DNA of 64,000 nucleotides, taken from contig LR134390.1 of NCBI GenBank assembly GCA_900637705.1, positions 2,170,001-2,234,000 on the forward strand. The letters run 5' to 3'. The position numbers and the translations under genes were made by a program. Positions within the stretch are counted from its first letter, which is position 1. Each line of letters starts with the position of its first letter. The stretch is from Fusobacterium varium (GTDB taxonomy: Bacteria; Fusobacteriota; Fusobacteriia; Fusobacteriales; Fusobacteriaceae). This document shows, one piece after another, positions 30,679 to 40,582 of this stretch. The notes under the pieces were generated by a model. It searched no databases. It had not been told where the DNA came from and was given only the letters and a program-made list of their open reading frames with translations.

Positions 30679-31933
30679 TTACTTACCTCTTTTTCAATAA
30701 CTTCTAATAATTTTTCTCCTAATCTTTCATATGTAAAATTTTTTACTCCATTTCTAGCATTTAATCCCATTAATCTATATTTTTCTTTTGTCATATTTTT
30801 CATCTCTAATATTTTATGATAAAATTCATCTATATTTTCTGTTTCTAATTCTAACCCACATTTATACTTTTCTATTATGGAATATCCCATTTTTACAGTT
30901 GATAAAATTGGTTTTCCAGAAGCCATATATTCAAATAATTTATTAGAACTATTTCCTCTTTTCCAATTATATTCACTTTGAGAATAATTTAGAATATTTA
31001 AATTAGCCTTACTCAAAATATATGGGATATATTTTTTTTCAACATATCCTTTAAATTTAACATTATCTATTCCTTCTTTTTTACATTTTAACTCTAAAAT
31101 AGCCCTCTCATTGCCATCACCAAATATTAAAAATTCTATTTCTTCCATTTTTATTTTCTTTGCAACTTCAACTATTCTTTCAATATTATTAACTTTCCTA
31201 ATAGCACCAATATAAATTATTTTAAATTTTTCACTTTCTAAATCTTCATCTTGATATTTATATTCATTCAAATTTTTATCAAATTCATCTAAATCAACCC
31301 CATTATTAATATAGTAAATTTTTTTTAAATCTATATCTCCACCTTGTTCTAATGACCACTTATGTTCTTTTATATATTCTTTATCCCCTTCTTTTAAAAA
31401 AATGAGAGCATTTAAATTTTTGTATAAATATTTTTCTCCTTTTAATAGTAGTTTTCCAATCAAACTTTTTTCTTTAAATTTTCCACCTAGAAAAAAAACT
31501 TCAGGCCAAAAGTCTCTTATTTCTCCTATACAAGGTATTTTTAATTTTCTAGAGTTTTTTATTCCACTAAGTAAAGCTAATGGATGTGGTGATGAAGCAT
31601 AAATAATATCAGGAATATCTTTTTTACCTAGTTTTTTTATATACTTATTTAAATTTATATAATAATCTATAAAGTTTTTATTCTTTCTATTCCATTATTA
31701 GTATAAGTCCTAGTTTTTATAAAAATAAATTCTATCCCTTCATATTTTTCAGAAATATACATTTTTTGATCATTTATTAAGTTTTTTGATATATAATGTA
31801 AATAAGATGATCCAAAAATTGTTACCTCATATCCTCTTTTTTTTAGCTCTTTACTTAAATCATATGGTCTAGTTAAACCTATTATTTCTGTTGGTGTAGC
31901 ATATGGATGAAATATCCAAATCTTTTTTTTCAT
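30672..31933 (-). CDS. Glycosyltransferase family 4 (WbuB-like), one frameshift
   Basis: About 420 aa after one A is added near 31680. N-terminus KKIWIFHPYATPTEIIGLTRPYDLSKELKKRGY and GEIRDFWPEV, C-terminus FGDGNERAILE, VKFKGYVEKKYIPYILSKAN and NKLFEYMASGKPILS are typical of WbuB-type transferases, which often add the second sugar (such as FucNAc or ManNAc derivatives) to a lipid-linked N-acetylamino-6-deoxyhexose. Sits next to the WbpV-like reductase and the initiating transferase, as in other QuiNAc/FucNAc-started O-antigens. Confidence 0.83.
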
Positions 31934-31944
31934 TTTTACCCCTT

Positions 31945-32745
31945 CTATTTAAACCTTAAATCTCCATATAAGCTTTCTATTACACTAGATTCCACAGCAT
32001 GCAATATTTTTAAAACATATTTTGATAACTTTATTAAATAAAGCTTTTTATTTTGCTCTTTTGCTATGTTTTCCACTATCTCTCTTATAGACATATCTTC
32101 ATCATTTTTAGGAATAATTATTCCTAAAATTTCCTTATCTATCACTTCTTTTGTTATTTCTAATAATTTATCTATATGTACTAATGTTCTTTTGTTTTCA
32201 TCATTACCAAATGGAAGTATTGGAAGTGCTTTTACTAATTTTTCTAATTTTTTCATATTTCCAGGACAATTTTCTCCATATACCATTGGAGGTCTTAATA
32301 TTGATATTTTAAAATTATTGCTTTCTAAATTTTTTAAAATTTTTTCTGCTTCCCACTTACTTTGAGCATATGGTGTTTTAGGATTTACTTTTGATTCTTT
32401 AGTTAATATTAATTTTTCATTAAGACTTCCATGTGTTCCATAAACAGCTACTGTGCTGTAAAAAACAAAATGTTTAACTTTATTCTTCTTTGCTGCCTCT
32501 GCTACTTTTCTTGTGAGTTCTGTATTCACTTCAAAATATTTCTCTCTTGGAGCTCCATTCATCTGATGAACTAGGGCTGCTAAATGAAGTACTGTATCTA
32601 CACCTTCAAATTCAATATCTTCAGGTTTTACTTTTAATAAATCCACTGGAACTATGCTATATTTATCTTTATATCGTTCTATAAAATTTCTCCCTATAAA
32701 TCCTGATGCTCCTGTTATCATAAGAGTCTTTTTCTTATTCTCCAT
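31945..32745 (-). CDS. NAD-dependent epimerase/4-ketoreductase (WbpV-like)
   Basis: About 266-aa extended SDR protein: TGASGFIGRNF at the N-terminus, STVAVYG (catalytic Ser/Thr) and YAQSKWEAE (YxxxK). Shorter than UDP-galactose 4-epimerases and similar to WbpV/WreQ proteins that reduce the 4-keto product of WbpM to QuiNAc or FucNAc, in some species on the lipid-linked form. The ATG at 32745 or a TTG one codon earlier could be the start; AGGAG is near both. Placement between a WbuB-like transferase and the initiating enzyme supports the assignment. Confidence 0.8.
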   Translation of the reverse strand: MENKKKTLMITGASGFIGRNFIERYKDKYSIVPVDLLKVKPEDIEFEGVDTVLHLAALVHQMNGAPREKYFEVNTELTRKVAEAAKKNKVKHFVFYSTVAVYGTHGSLNEKLILTKESKVNPKTPYAQSKWEAEKILKNLESNNFKISILRPPMVYGENCPGNMKKLEKLVKALPILPFGNDENKRTLVHIDKLLEITKEVIDKEILGIIIPKNDEDMSIREIVENIAKEQNKKLYLIKLSKYVLKILHAVESSVIESLYGDLRFK

Positions 32746-32770
32746 CAATATTCAACTCCTATTTTTCCTA

Positions 32771-33424
32771 CTAACTCATTTTTTTATTTAAAAGTATTTC
32801 ATCTTTTACTATCCATTGAATTTTTGCTTTATTTATTATCTTTAAGAAAGTAGCTATTATCAGATAAATATCATTCCAAAAGGTTCTGTTTTCTACATAG
32901 TACAAATTAAGCTCTATCTTATATGGCATTATCTGCTCTATATAGAATCTTTCTGGATCAGATACCTGATTCATCAGATATTCCTCATCTGAAAACACTA
33001 TACTTGCTGGTGATGATATTCCACTTCTTACTTTAAATATTCCCTTATCTCTTTCAGAATAGTATTTTAATCTTCTTGGAAGTTCTGGTCTTGGTCCTAT
33101 AAAGCTCATATCCCCAATAAGAATATTAAAAAGTTGTGGAAGTTCATCTATCTTTGTCTTTCTAATAAATTTCCCTATTGGTGTTATTGCGCTGCTGCTC
33201 CCCTTTACCTGTATACCTTTAGCATCTTTATCAAAATCTGTCCTCATACTCCTAAACTTATATATAGTAAATTCTCTTACTCCTATCGTCAGTCTTTTCT
33301 GCTTAAATAATATTGGCCCAGGAGAAGTAAATTTTATAATTAATCCTGTCAGTATCATTAAAGGTAAAAAGAATATTATTCCTAAAAATGATGCTAATAT
33401 ATCAAATACTCTCTTTAAAAACAT
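32771..33424 (-). CDS. Initiating sugar (phosphoglycosyl) transferase, PglC type
   Basis: A 217-aa small monotopic enzyme with one N-terminal membrane segment (ILASFLGIIFFLPLMILTGLII), a conserved PGPILFKQKR, YKFRSMRTD, and the catalytic pair DELPQLFNIL and GDMSFIGPRPELP. It transfers a sugar-1-phosphate to undecaprenyl phosphate and thereby starts the repeat unit. With WbpM and a WbpV-like reductase beside it the primer is likely a 2-acetamido-2,6-dideoxyhexose or its 4-keto precursor. Confidence 0.9.
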   Translation of the reverse strand: MFLKRVFDILASFLGIIFFLPLMILTGLIIKFTSPGPILFKQKRLTIGVREFTIYKFRSMRTDFDKDAKGIQVKGSSSAITPIGKFIRKTKIDELPQLFNILIGDMSFIGPRPELPRRLKYYSERDKGIFKVRSGISSPASIVFSDEEYLMNQVSDPERFYIEQIMPYKIELNLYYVENRTFWNDIYLIIATFLKIINKAKIQWIVKDEILLNKKMS

Positions 33425-33443
33425 TTTTTGCTTTCCCCCATTA

Positions 33444-35597
33444 CTAGTAACTTACTTCTTTATATGAAACAACTAATTTCTTCATTATGTCTTTGATTTC
33501 ATCTATATCTGCATGTTGTCCTGCCTGCCATAATCTTTCAAAGAACTGTGTTATATCCACTTCTCCATCTTCTATTTTTGTTATAAAAATTTTCTTATTT
33601 TCTGTCTTAATTGCAGAGTTTACATCATAAAGAAGTTCCTCGAATAGTTTTTCTCCTGGTCTAAGTCCTACTACATCTATTCCTACATCTGAGTTTGAAA
33701 GTTTTATCATTGTCTGCGCAAGATCATAAATTTTCACTGGTTTCCCCATATCAAGAATAAATATTTCTCCTCCATTTCCTAATGAACCTGCTTCTATTAC
33801 CAGCTGTGCTGCTTCTGGTATTGTCATAAAATATCTTGTTATATCTTTATGAGTTAAAGTTAAATTTTTTCCTTCTTCTAATAGCTTTCTAAATATCGGA
33901 ATAACTGATCCATTACTTCCAAGTACATTTCCAAATCTTACTGCCATATATTTTGTATTTTTAGAAACTTTATTCATATGCTGAATTATAAGTTCACAAG
34001 CTCTTTTAGTAGCTCCCATGATATTTGTTGGATTTACTGCTTTGTCTGTTGAGATAAGAACCATCTTTTCAACTTTATATTTATCAGCACATTCAGCTAC
34101 ATTTTTAGTTCCAAATATATTATTTTTTACAGCTTCCTCAGGATTATGTTCCATTAAAGGTACATGTTTATGTGCTGCTGCATGGAATACTATGTTTGGT
34201 TTATATTTCTTAAAAAGTATTTCAAGCTTTTCTTTTTCTCTCACATTACATATTTCTGAAATTAATTCAAGATTTGGATATTTCCTCTTCATTTCAAGTT
34301 CAAGAAAATATATTGAATTTTCATTGATATCTATATTTATTAATTCCTTTGGAGAATATTTAGCTATCTGCCTTGAAAGTTCAGAGCCAATACTCCCTGC
34401 TCCACCAGTTACAAAGATAACCTTTCCTTCAATTAAGTTTCTGATATTTCCATCATTTATTGTTATTTCATCTCTTCCTAACAAATCTTCAATTTTTACT
34501 TTTCTTAACTGAGAAGCTAATTCTCTGTTTTCCAATATTTCAGCTATAGTTGGAACTGTTTTAATCTCTACATTTCCAACTGCTTTAATTCTATCTACAA
34601 TATTTCTCATATCTGAACTATGAAGTGATGGTAATGCTAAAAGAACTTCTGATACTTTTTCTCTTTTAATTATTTCCTCTAGATTTTCTCTATTTCCCAA
34701 AACTTTTATATTGTATATATATGTATCTTTTTTCTTTGGATCATCATCTAAAAACCCAACTATATGATATGGAAATATTGGATTTGTCATTGATTCCTGA
34801 GCCAATATCGCTCCTGCCTCTCCTGCACCATACACTAATACTCTTTCCTCTGGTACTAGTCCTCTATTTTTACTTCTAAAAAATCTCTTTAATCTAAATA
34901 AATATCTACAAAACAATTGAAATGAAATTGAAAGTATTAATGAAACCAACACTGTAGAAACCGGATAGTCAATTATTCTTGTATATATAATCACCAAAAA
35001 AACAATTGTTGATATACTATTTAAAAAGATAAGATTTAAAACATCTAATATATTTGTATAACTCCAACTTTTGTCATTCATTCTTGTATAAAAATATCCG
35101 ATCAAAAATATCCCTAAATATGTGAATATATATTCTGATTCTAAATTATTCTCCCAAGCCAAACCATATCTTGACATGAAAGCTCCTATCATTCCTAAAA
35201 TTATTCCTAAGGAATCTATTCCAAATTTTATAAGACTTCTTTCATTTAATATTCTAGGAGTACCATTTTTATTTTTCTCTTTAAATTTCATTATTAATCT
35301 ATAAATAAATAACTGAAAAAGTGAAAATACAATAAATACTGTAAAAATTGTGAGAGTTTTATAAAACATAAAAAATATTCCAAAGATAAAACTATTAATA
35401 AAAACAGTATTATAATTGACTTCTTCTTCACTAAAACTTAAATTTCCTGTTATAGAATAGAAAAAAACCAAGATAGCAAACAACCCATAAACAGCAGTAT
35501 TAATGCTAAATCCTGTTATTCTAAGCATCATTTCATACACTATAAATAATAAAATTATATATGTTATACTTATAATGCTAATTTTCTTTCTTTCCAT
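33444..35597 (-). CDS. WbpM/CapD-type UDP-GlcNAc 4,6-dehydratase with extended membrane domain
   Basis: A 717-aa membrane-bound SDR enzyme. The first 230 residues hold about eight hydrophobic segments, roughly twice the usual four, followed by a CoA-binding-like Rossmann domain (VLVYGAGEAGAILAQE) and the catalytic domain: VTGGAGSIGSELSRQI, HAAAHKHVPLME, STDKAVNPTNIMGATKR. The catalytic Tyr of classic SDRs is Met here (MxxxK), as is normal for this family. First gene of the Wzx/Wzy operon, with GGGAGG before ATG and a promoter about 110 nt upstream. Product: UDP-4-keto-6-deoxy-GlcNAc. Confidence 0.92.
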   Translation of the reverse strand: MERKKISIISITYIILLFIVYEMMLRITGFSINTAVYGLFAILVFFYSITGNLSFSEEEVNYNTVFINSFIFGIFFMFYKTLTIFTVFIVFSLFQLFIYRLIMKFKEKNKNGTPRILNERSLIKFGIDSLGIILGMIGAFMSRYGLAWENNLESEYIFTYLGIFLIGYFYTRMNDKSWSYTNILDVLNLIFLNSISTIVFLVIIYTRIIDYPVSTVLVSLILSISFQLFCRYLFRLKRFFRSKNRGLVPEERVLVYGAGEAGAILAQESMTNPIFPYHIVGFLDDDPKKKDTYIYNIKVLGNRENLEEIIKREKVSEVLLALPSLHSSDMRNIVDRIKAVGNVEIKTVPTIAEILENRELASQLRKVKIEDLLGRDEITINDGNIRNLIEGKVIFVTGGAGSIGSELSRQIAKYSPKELINIDINENSIYFLELEMKRKYPNLELISEICNVREKEKLEILFKKYKPNIVFHAAAHKHVPLMEHNPEEAVKNNIFGTKNVAECADKYKVEKMVLISTDKAVNPTNIMGATKRACELIIQHMNKVSKNTKYMAVRFGNVLGSNGSVIPIFRKLLEEGKNLTLTHKDITRYFMTIPEAAQLVIEAGSLGNGGEIFILDMGKPVKIYDLAQTMIKLSNSDVGIDVVGLRPGEKLFEELLYDVNSAIKTENKKIFITKIEDGEVDITQFFERLWQAGQHADIDEIKDIMKKLVVSYKEVSY

Positions 35598-35706
35598 AAC
35601 AAAATCCTCCCAAGACTTTTTTGTAACATTTTTTCAACTTAGTTTAATTTTTATATTTTTATTTCATTTTAACTTTTTAAGTGCAGAATAATAGTTTTCA
35701 AACTAA

Positions 35707-35735
35707 ATTATACATCATTATTTTATTTTTTTCTA
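35707..35735 (-). promoter_or_regulatory. Promoter of the wbpM-to-rfbB polysaccharide operon
   Basis: On the minus strand: TAGAAA, 17 nt, TATAAT (TATAAT occupies 35712-35707). The same TAGAAA-N17-TATAAT unit, with similar sequence around it, stands before the core operon at 45220-45248. Leader of about 100 nt to the wbpM start. Confidence 0.6.
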
Positions 35736-35871
35736 TACACTTATGAAAAAACATATCAAATGAAAACTTTAAAAATTTCAAAATAATCTTAAAGATTAAA
35801 AAATTTTACATTAATAATTTTATTTTTTTATATTTTTATAAAAAATTTAAAATTTATTTCACATTTATTGT

Positions 35872-35902
35872 TTGACAACATATTTTAAGATTTTTTTATA
35901 AT
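35872..35902 (+). promoter_or_regulatory. Promoter-like site pointing toward the ligase gene
   Basis: Consensus TTGACA (35872-35877) and TATAAT (35897-35902) with a long 19-nt spacer. Transcription would run only about 60 nt before the strong hairpin at 35938-35970, antisense to the end of the minus-strand core operon. Confidence 0.35.
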
Positions 35903-35937
35903 ACAAATATGTTATTTATGTGTTTTAAAGAAATAAA

Positions 35938-35970
35938 AAAGAGATCATATATAAAATATGGTCTCTTTTT
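35938..35970. terminator. Terminator at the end of the 36-45 kb core operon (bidirectional)
   Basis: A 13-bp stem AAAGAGATCATAT / ATATGGTCTCTTT with a short loop, and T runs on both strands. Ends the minus-strand operon about 40 nt after the repaired ligase stop. Confidence 0.85.
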
Positions 35971-36007
35971 TATTTAATTATATTTTTTTTGTTTTTTATC
36001 TTTAATT

Positions 36008-37256
36008 CTAAAACATATAACCAACATTTTCTTCACTATATTGCTCTTTTTTTCTAAGATTTTTTTCATATTTTTCAATTAAATTTCCAACTATCAACAT
36101 CAAAGCAAGTACTATTTGAAATAATGCTTGTATACTCCCATAATCACTCCATACACTCCATGTTATTCCATATATATAAAATCCTATTATTGAAAAAATA
36201 ATGCTGTTTCTATTCTCCCTTTCTTACTCCTGTAGAATTCATATGGTATTATTATAAATAATAATCCAATATACAACAATCCAATTATTCCATTCTGTAC
36301 AAAAAAATCTACATACATACTATGCAATCTTGAAAATTTTCTATCCCTTATAAATTCATTTCTTAAAACTTCTTTTTCTATATTTTTATCCACATATTCA
36401 ATCAATAATGGTTTTACATCTTCTTCTGATGTTCCTATTCCTAATAAATAATTTTCTTTAAATATATGTATTCCTGCTTTCCACATTACTATCCTATCTT
36501 CATTACTTACATTATTTGATGTATGAAATGAAGTTTTTACTTTTTCTATGAAAGAATTTGGTAATAAGTTATATCCCAAAACTCCTCCTAAAATTAGTAC
36601 TGCCAACAGTCTTTTTATTTTATATCCTTTTCTAAAAAATATTATAAATATTAAATACAGCATTAAACAAAGAAGAATAACAAATACCGCCATTCTTGAA
36701 TCTAATTCTACTATTGAATATAGTGATAACACCAAGGGGAATACATAAAAGTTTGTATATTTTTCTTTCAATATACATTCCAAAAAATTTATCATTATGT
36801 ATACTATTCCTATTATTAATATTCCTCTTTGTCTAGAATAGCTTCCTTTCATAACCCATTCATTTTTCATTAAAATTCCTATGCACAGTAAAATTACTCC
36901 TAAATTTATACTGATATCTATTTTCTTTAATTTATCTTTTCCTGATAAAAAAACAAATAAAAATGCTGCATAAAAAAATCTCCCATTTTCATTTATAAAT
37001 ACATTTATCCCATTACTTTTTGATACTATAAAATTAGAAATTATACCTAAAACAAATAAAAAGCTAAACATTCCATAAACTCTTTTATTTATATTTACTT
37101 TTTCTCTCCAAAATAATAATTTTAGTATTCCTAATCCAACCAGTAAATAACCTAACTTCATATTAAGTTTTGAATTTATAAAAGCGCTTATTATATATAA
37201 ATATGAAGTATACTCTCCTAACAATTCTATTTTTATTTTTTTAATATTTCCCTCAT
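36008..37256 (-). CDS. O-antigen ligase-like membrane protein (WaaL/Wzy superfamily) 1, two frameshifts
   Basis: About 416 aa with some ten hydrophobic segments. The C-terminal extracytoplasmic loop carries RLHSMYVDFFVQNGIIGLLY, the His-x9-Gly type ligase signature. One T restored near 36212 extends the C-terminus to GYMF and TAG at 36008-36010; one A restored in an A7 run near 37240 connects an ATG at 37256 behind AGAGGA. Without the latter the gene could start at a TTG at 37224. Joins polymer or core units to lipid A-core; specificity unknown. Last gene of the first core operon. Confidence 0.75.
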
Positions 37257-37273
37257 TTATCCTCTTCCCATAC

Positions 37274-37936
37274 TTATTTTATTTTCCAGTTTAATTCTCT
37301 TATAACTCTTTTTATCTCCTGTTCTGAATAATCTATAAATTCCTCTTCTCTGTTTATATCTGAATATATTCTTCTCAAACATTCTATAAGATATCTTTTA
37401 TATTTCTTAGTTAAATATATTTTTGTTTTAAAAGCATCAAAATCTATTAATAACAATTCCCCTTTTTCATTTACCAGCATTCCATCTGGATTATAATCTG
37501 TACAATAAATTCCATTTTTTGCTAAATAAATATATGTATCAAAAAAATATTTGAACCATTCTTCGTGTTTTCTAAAATCTTTTATATAGTTTTCTAAGCT
37601 AATTCCTCCATCTTTTGTCACAAGTATTGAAGCTCTCTTAAAAAAGGAATATCTTCTTACTTTGATATAATATGGCTCCACATGTTTTACACCAAGTTCT
37701 TTCATTTTTTCAGAAATAAATTTATAGTGTTTGGCTTTGTCCCTTTGTATTCCAAAAGCTATAGCCTTTTCTCTCATTCTATATGGAACATATTTTTTTA
37801 TATAATACGATTGATCTTCTACTCTTATTTTAAAAATAACTTTTCTATTTTTATAGTTCCTTATACATTCTTTGGAACTTAATTTTTCTTCATCAAAATA
37901 TTCTAAAAAAATCTTTTCCTCGCTTTTTTTATCCAT
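37274..37936 (-). CDS. WaaY/RfaY-like LPS core kinase, atypical subtype
   Basis: A 220-aa protein kinase-like enzyme predicted to phosphorylate a core sugar. The catalytic loop reads YCTDYNPDGML instead of the usual HxDxxxxN, and the metal loop reads LLLIDFDAFK. ATP-lysine candidates lie in YYIKKYVPYRMREKA. It resembles the protein at 40583-41232, which has the same unusual loop. The frame is intact. It could be an inactive or divergent heptose kinase. Confidence 0.7.
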   Translation of the reverse strand: MDKKSEEKIFLEYFDEEKLSSKECIRNYKNRKVIFKIRVEDQSYYIKKYVPYRMREKAIAFGIQRDKAKHYKFISEKMKELGVKHVEPYYIKVRRYSFFKRASILVTKDGGISLENYIKDFRKHEEWFKYFFDTYIYLAKNGIYCTDYNPDGMLVNEKGELLLIDFDAFKTKIYLTKKYKRYLIECLRRIYSDINREEEFIDYSEQEIKRVIRELNWKIK

Positions 37937-37990
37937 TCTTATCTTTCCCTCTATTATCTGTATTCTTTATTAATTTTTCCTTTATTTCAG

Positions 37991-39089
37991 CTATTTTCTC
38001 TTTATACCTAATATTTGTCTAATCTTATTCCTTTTTTTCTTCATCTCATTTCTTTTTTCTCGTTTAAAAAGGTATCTTCCACTTATTTTTTCTTTAAACT
38101 TATCTATATCATCTTTAGAATATATTCCTATTCTTTGTATTTCGTATAAGTCATCTGAAAAACATGCTGTTCCACTTTCTGTTGCTACTGCAAATTTATA
38201 TCCTAATTCTCTTATTAATTTTTTTGATTTATCATCATTATTTCCCCAAGGATAAGCAAAAGATACCAATTCCTCTCCTGTTAATTTTTCAAGTTTTTCT
38301 TTAGAAAAAATTAAATCCTCTTTCAATTTTTCTTGCTCTATAAAAGGCATATCCAAATGATTACTTGTATGACCTCCTATCTCTACTAATCCTGATTTTA
38401 TTAGTTCTTGCACTTCTTCTTTAGTCATTAAAGGAAACCTTTTCTCCTTTTCTCTTCCTTCAGCTTCTACATCCCATTTATTATATTCACAATCAGTAAT
38501 AAGAAAAAGGACTATTTTAAAATTATATTTTTTTAGAATTGGTAATGCTACTTTATAGTTATCTTTATATCCATCATCAAATGTTATTATTACATATTTC
38601 TTATTAAATCTATTTTTATACTCTCCATTTTTTATATCTTTAAAAAAAATAGGTTCATAATTATTTTCTTTTAAATATTTCATCTGCTTCTCAAAATTTT
38701 CTTTAGTCACAAATGTGTCATAATACCCTTTTTCTTCTTCTGTTTCTATTACTCTATGATACATTAATACTGGTATATCTTTTCTTTTACAATATGCTAT
38801 TTTATGCTGCAGCTCTTTTTCAATATCTTTTTTTTCTTTTGTTTTATAAACTACTGGTATCCTATTGAAAAAGAAAAAAAGCAAAGTGAAATTATTTTTT
38901 CTAAAGAATCTACATATATTATCTCTATTTCTTTTTCTTTTTTTAATTTACTCATATGTTTATACTGCTTAAAAAAATTTATTAAACCACTATTTTTAAA
39001 ATTTATTCCACTCTCTTCTGAATAATAGATATTATTATTTCTATCATCTATATTTTCATTTTTTCTTGAGATATCCAAAATATATTCAT
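37991..39089 (-). CDS. Polysaccharide deacetylase with N-terminal extension, two frameshifts
   Basis: About 366 aa after adding one A near 39060 and one T in the T/A tract near 38872. The C-terminal 260 residues are a CE4 NodB domain: VLMYHRVIE, ITFDDGYKDNY (metal Asp), EIGGHTSNHLDM (HxxxH zinc ligands), VSFAYPWGNNDD. The first 100 residues (MNIFWISQEKNENIDDRNN, then VDSLEKIISL and NRIPVVYKTKEKKD) look like a shortened glycosyltransferase N-domain. ATG has AAAGGA upstream. It probably deacetylates an N-acetyl sugar of the core. Confidence 0.75.
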
Positions 39090-39108
39090 AATATTCCTTT
39101 CTTTTAAT

Positions 39109-39829
39109 TTAAATTTTCCATCCTTTATCTCTTAAATTTTTCTTTATTTTTCCTATTTTTTCTATTGCTGAAAGCCTTTTAAATCTTTTTATGAAATATG
39201 CTAGATAATATACCATATCTTTTTTATATGGATATTTCATTTCTTCATAAGAATCATACTGCATTGTTATCATATCATAATGTGCTCTATATCTTGTTAA
39301 TCCCATTTTCTTTCCCTGCGTATCCAGTATTCTTATTTTACCGTTGGATACCAAAAAATTCCCTGGATTAAAATCTCCATGATAATATCCTTTTTTATGA
39401 ATTTCTTCCATTTTTTTCACTATATCATCTAAATATTTTCTATCTTCCTCTCCTTGTACATATTCCATTACAAAAAAGGAAAAATTTATCATTCCTCTTT
39501 TTCTAATATTGACTGCTATTAAAGGTTTTGCAAATTCTTCAAATCCCATATCTATCAATTTATTTATATTAACCAATGTAGTTAAAGCTTCTCCTTTTTA
39601 AATAAGCTCATAAACTGTCTTTGAGGAATTCTAAACTCATTTCTTGGTTCTTTATATATATATTTAACTCTATCTATTTCTATTAAAGAAACATAGTTTC
39701 TTTTGGTATCCTTTATTTTCTCTATTTCTTTAAATTCTTTTTGATTATTTTTTCAGCCAACATTTTATATTCTTCTTCTAAAAAGTATATATTATATCCT
39801 TTAAATACTTCTTTTTTTATTTTCTTCAT
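39109..39829 (-). CDS. WaaY/RfaY-like LPS core kinase, canonical subtype, two frameshifts
   Basis: About 240 aa after one A is added in two runs (near 39745 and 39597). N-terminal substrate region YIYKEPRNEFRIPQRQFMSL with the likely ATP-lysine, catalytic loop YYHGDFNPGNFLV, and metal loop RILDTQGKKMG. Closely similar to the kinase at 52849-53598, including the same C-terminal GWKI. It likely phosphorylates a heptose or other core residue. Confidence 0.78.
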
Positions 39830-39839
39830 ATTTTTACCT

Positions 39840-40571
39840 TCAAACTTTCTTAGTAAAATATTTTTTAGAATAAATATTTATTAATTTACATAAATGTTTT
39901 GGATATCTTTTCCACCATGGCAAATGTTTATACTTCAAAAAATATACCTTCGGATTTTTCCCCCAGCTTTTACCCCACCAGTGAATTCCATAAGTATTTT
40001 CTGTTAAGCACTTCTCTGTAAATTCTTCATCATGATTATATGGATAAAAATATTCTTTTGGGTATATCTTTATACCTGATGTTTCAAAAAGTTTATCTCC
40101 ATATTCTTCTTTTAAGATTTCTGTTAATATATTTGTTATTATGTACATATCTGAATCCCATATTTTATTATCATAGAAATCCAACATTTTTTCTATTATT
40201 TTATGTTGAGGTATACAACCTAAAATTCCGAAACTTATTATTTCATCATTTTCATATCCAGTAAAAAAATCTGTTTCTAAAAGGTCATATAAATTTTTTA
40301 TTATTTCCATATCTGTATCAAGGTATATCCCTCCATATTGATACAATACTCTTAATCGAACATAGTCTGAAAGAAAAGCCCAAAGTTTTCTTCTATAACA
40401 TTCTCTTAGAAATTTACATTTTTTCATTTCATTTTCTAAATCAAAATTCTTTTCATTCCATTCAATAATTTCATACTCTGGTAAAAATTTTCTCCAACTT
40501 TCTATACATTTCAATACTTTTTCAGGCTTTTCTTTTCCAAACCAAATATAGTGAATTTTCTTCTCTATCAT
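39840..40571 (-). CDS. Glycosyltransferase with DXD sugar-binding motif (GT32-like)
   Basis: About 243 aa. N-terminal KKIHYIWFGKEKPEKVLKC and the donor-binding segment GGIYLDTDMEIIKNLYDLL (DxD) are characteristic of the OCH1/capsular mannosyltransferase-like family. C-terminal YGIHWWGKSWG is also typical. The ATG at 40571 follows AGGGAG; an upstream in-frame ATG at 40604 would overlap the preceding gene. Probably adds a core or side-branch sugar. Confidence 0.85.
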   Translation of the reverse strand: MIEKKIHYIWFGKEKPEKVLKCIESWRKFLPEYEIIEWNEKNFDLENEMKKCKFLRECYRRKLWAFLSDYVRLRVLYQYGGIYLDTDMEIIKNLYDLLETDFFTGYENDEIISFGILGCIPQHKIIEKMLDFYDNKIWDSDMYIITNILTEILKEEYGDKLFETSGIKIYPKEYFYPYNHDEEFTEKCLTENTYGIHWWGKSWGKNPKVYFLKYKHLPWWKRYPKHLCKLINIYSKKYFTKKV

Positions 40572-40582
40572 TATTCTGCTCC

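Noticed and set aside
34018..34512. Long open frame antisense to wbpM
   Set aside because: Mirrors a strongly supported dehydratase gene, has no ribosome site and resembles no family.
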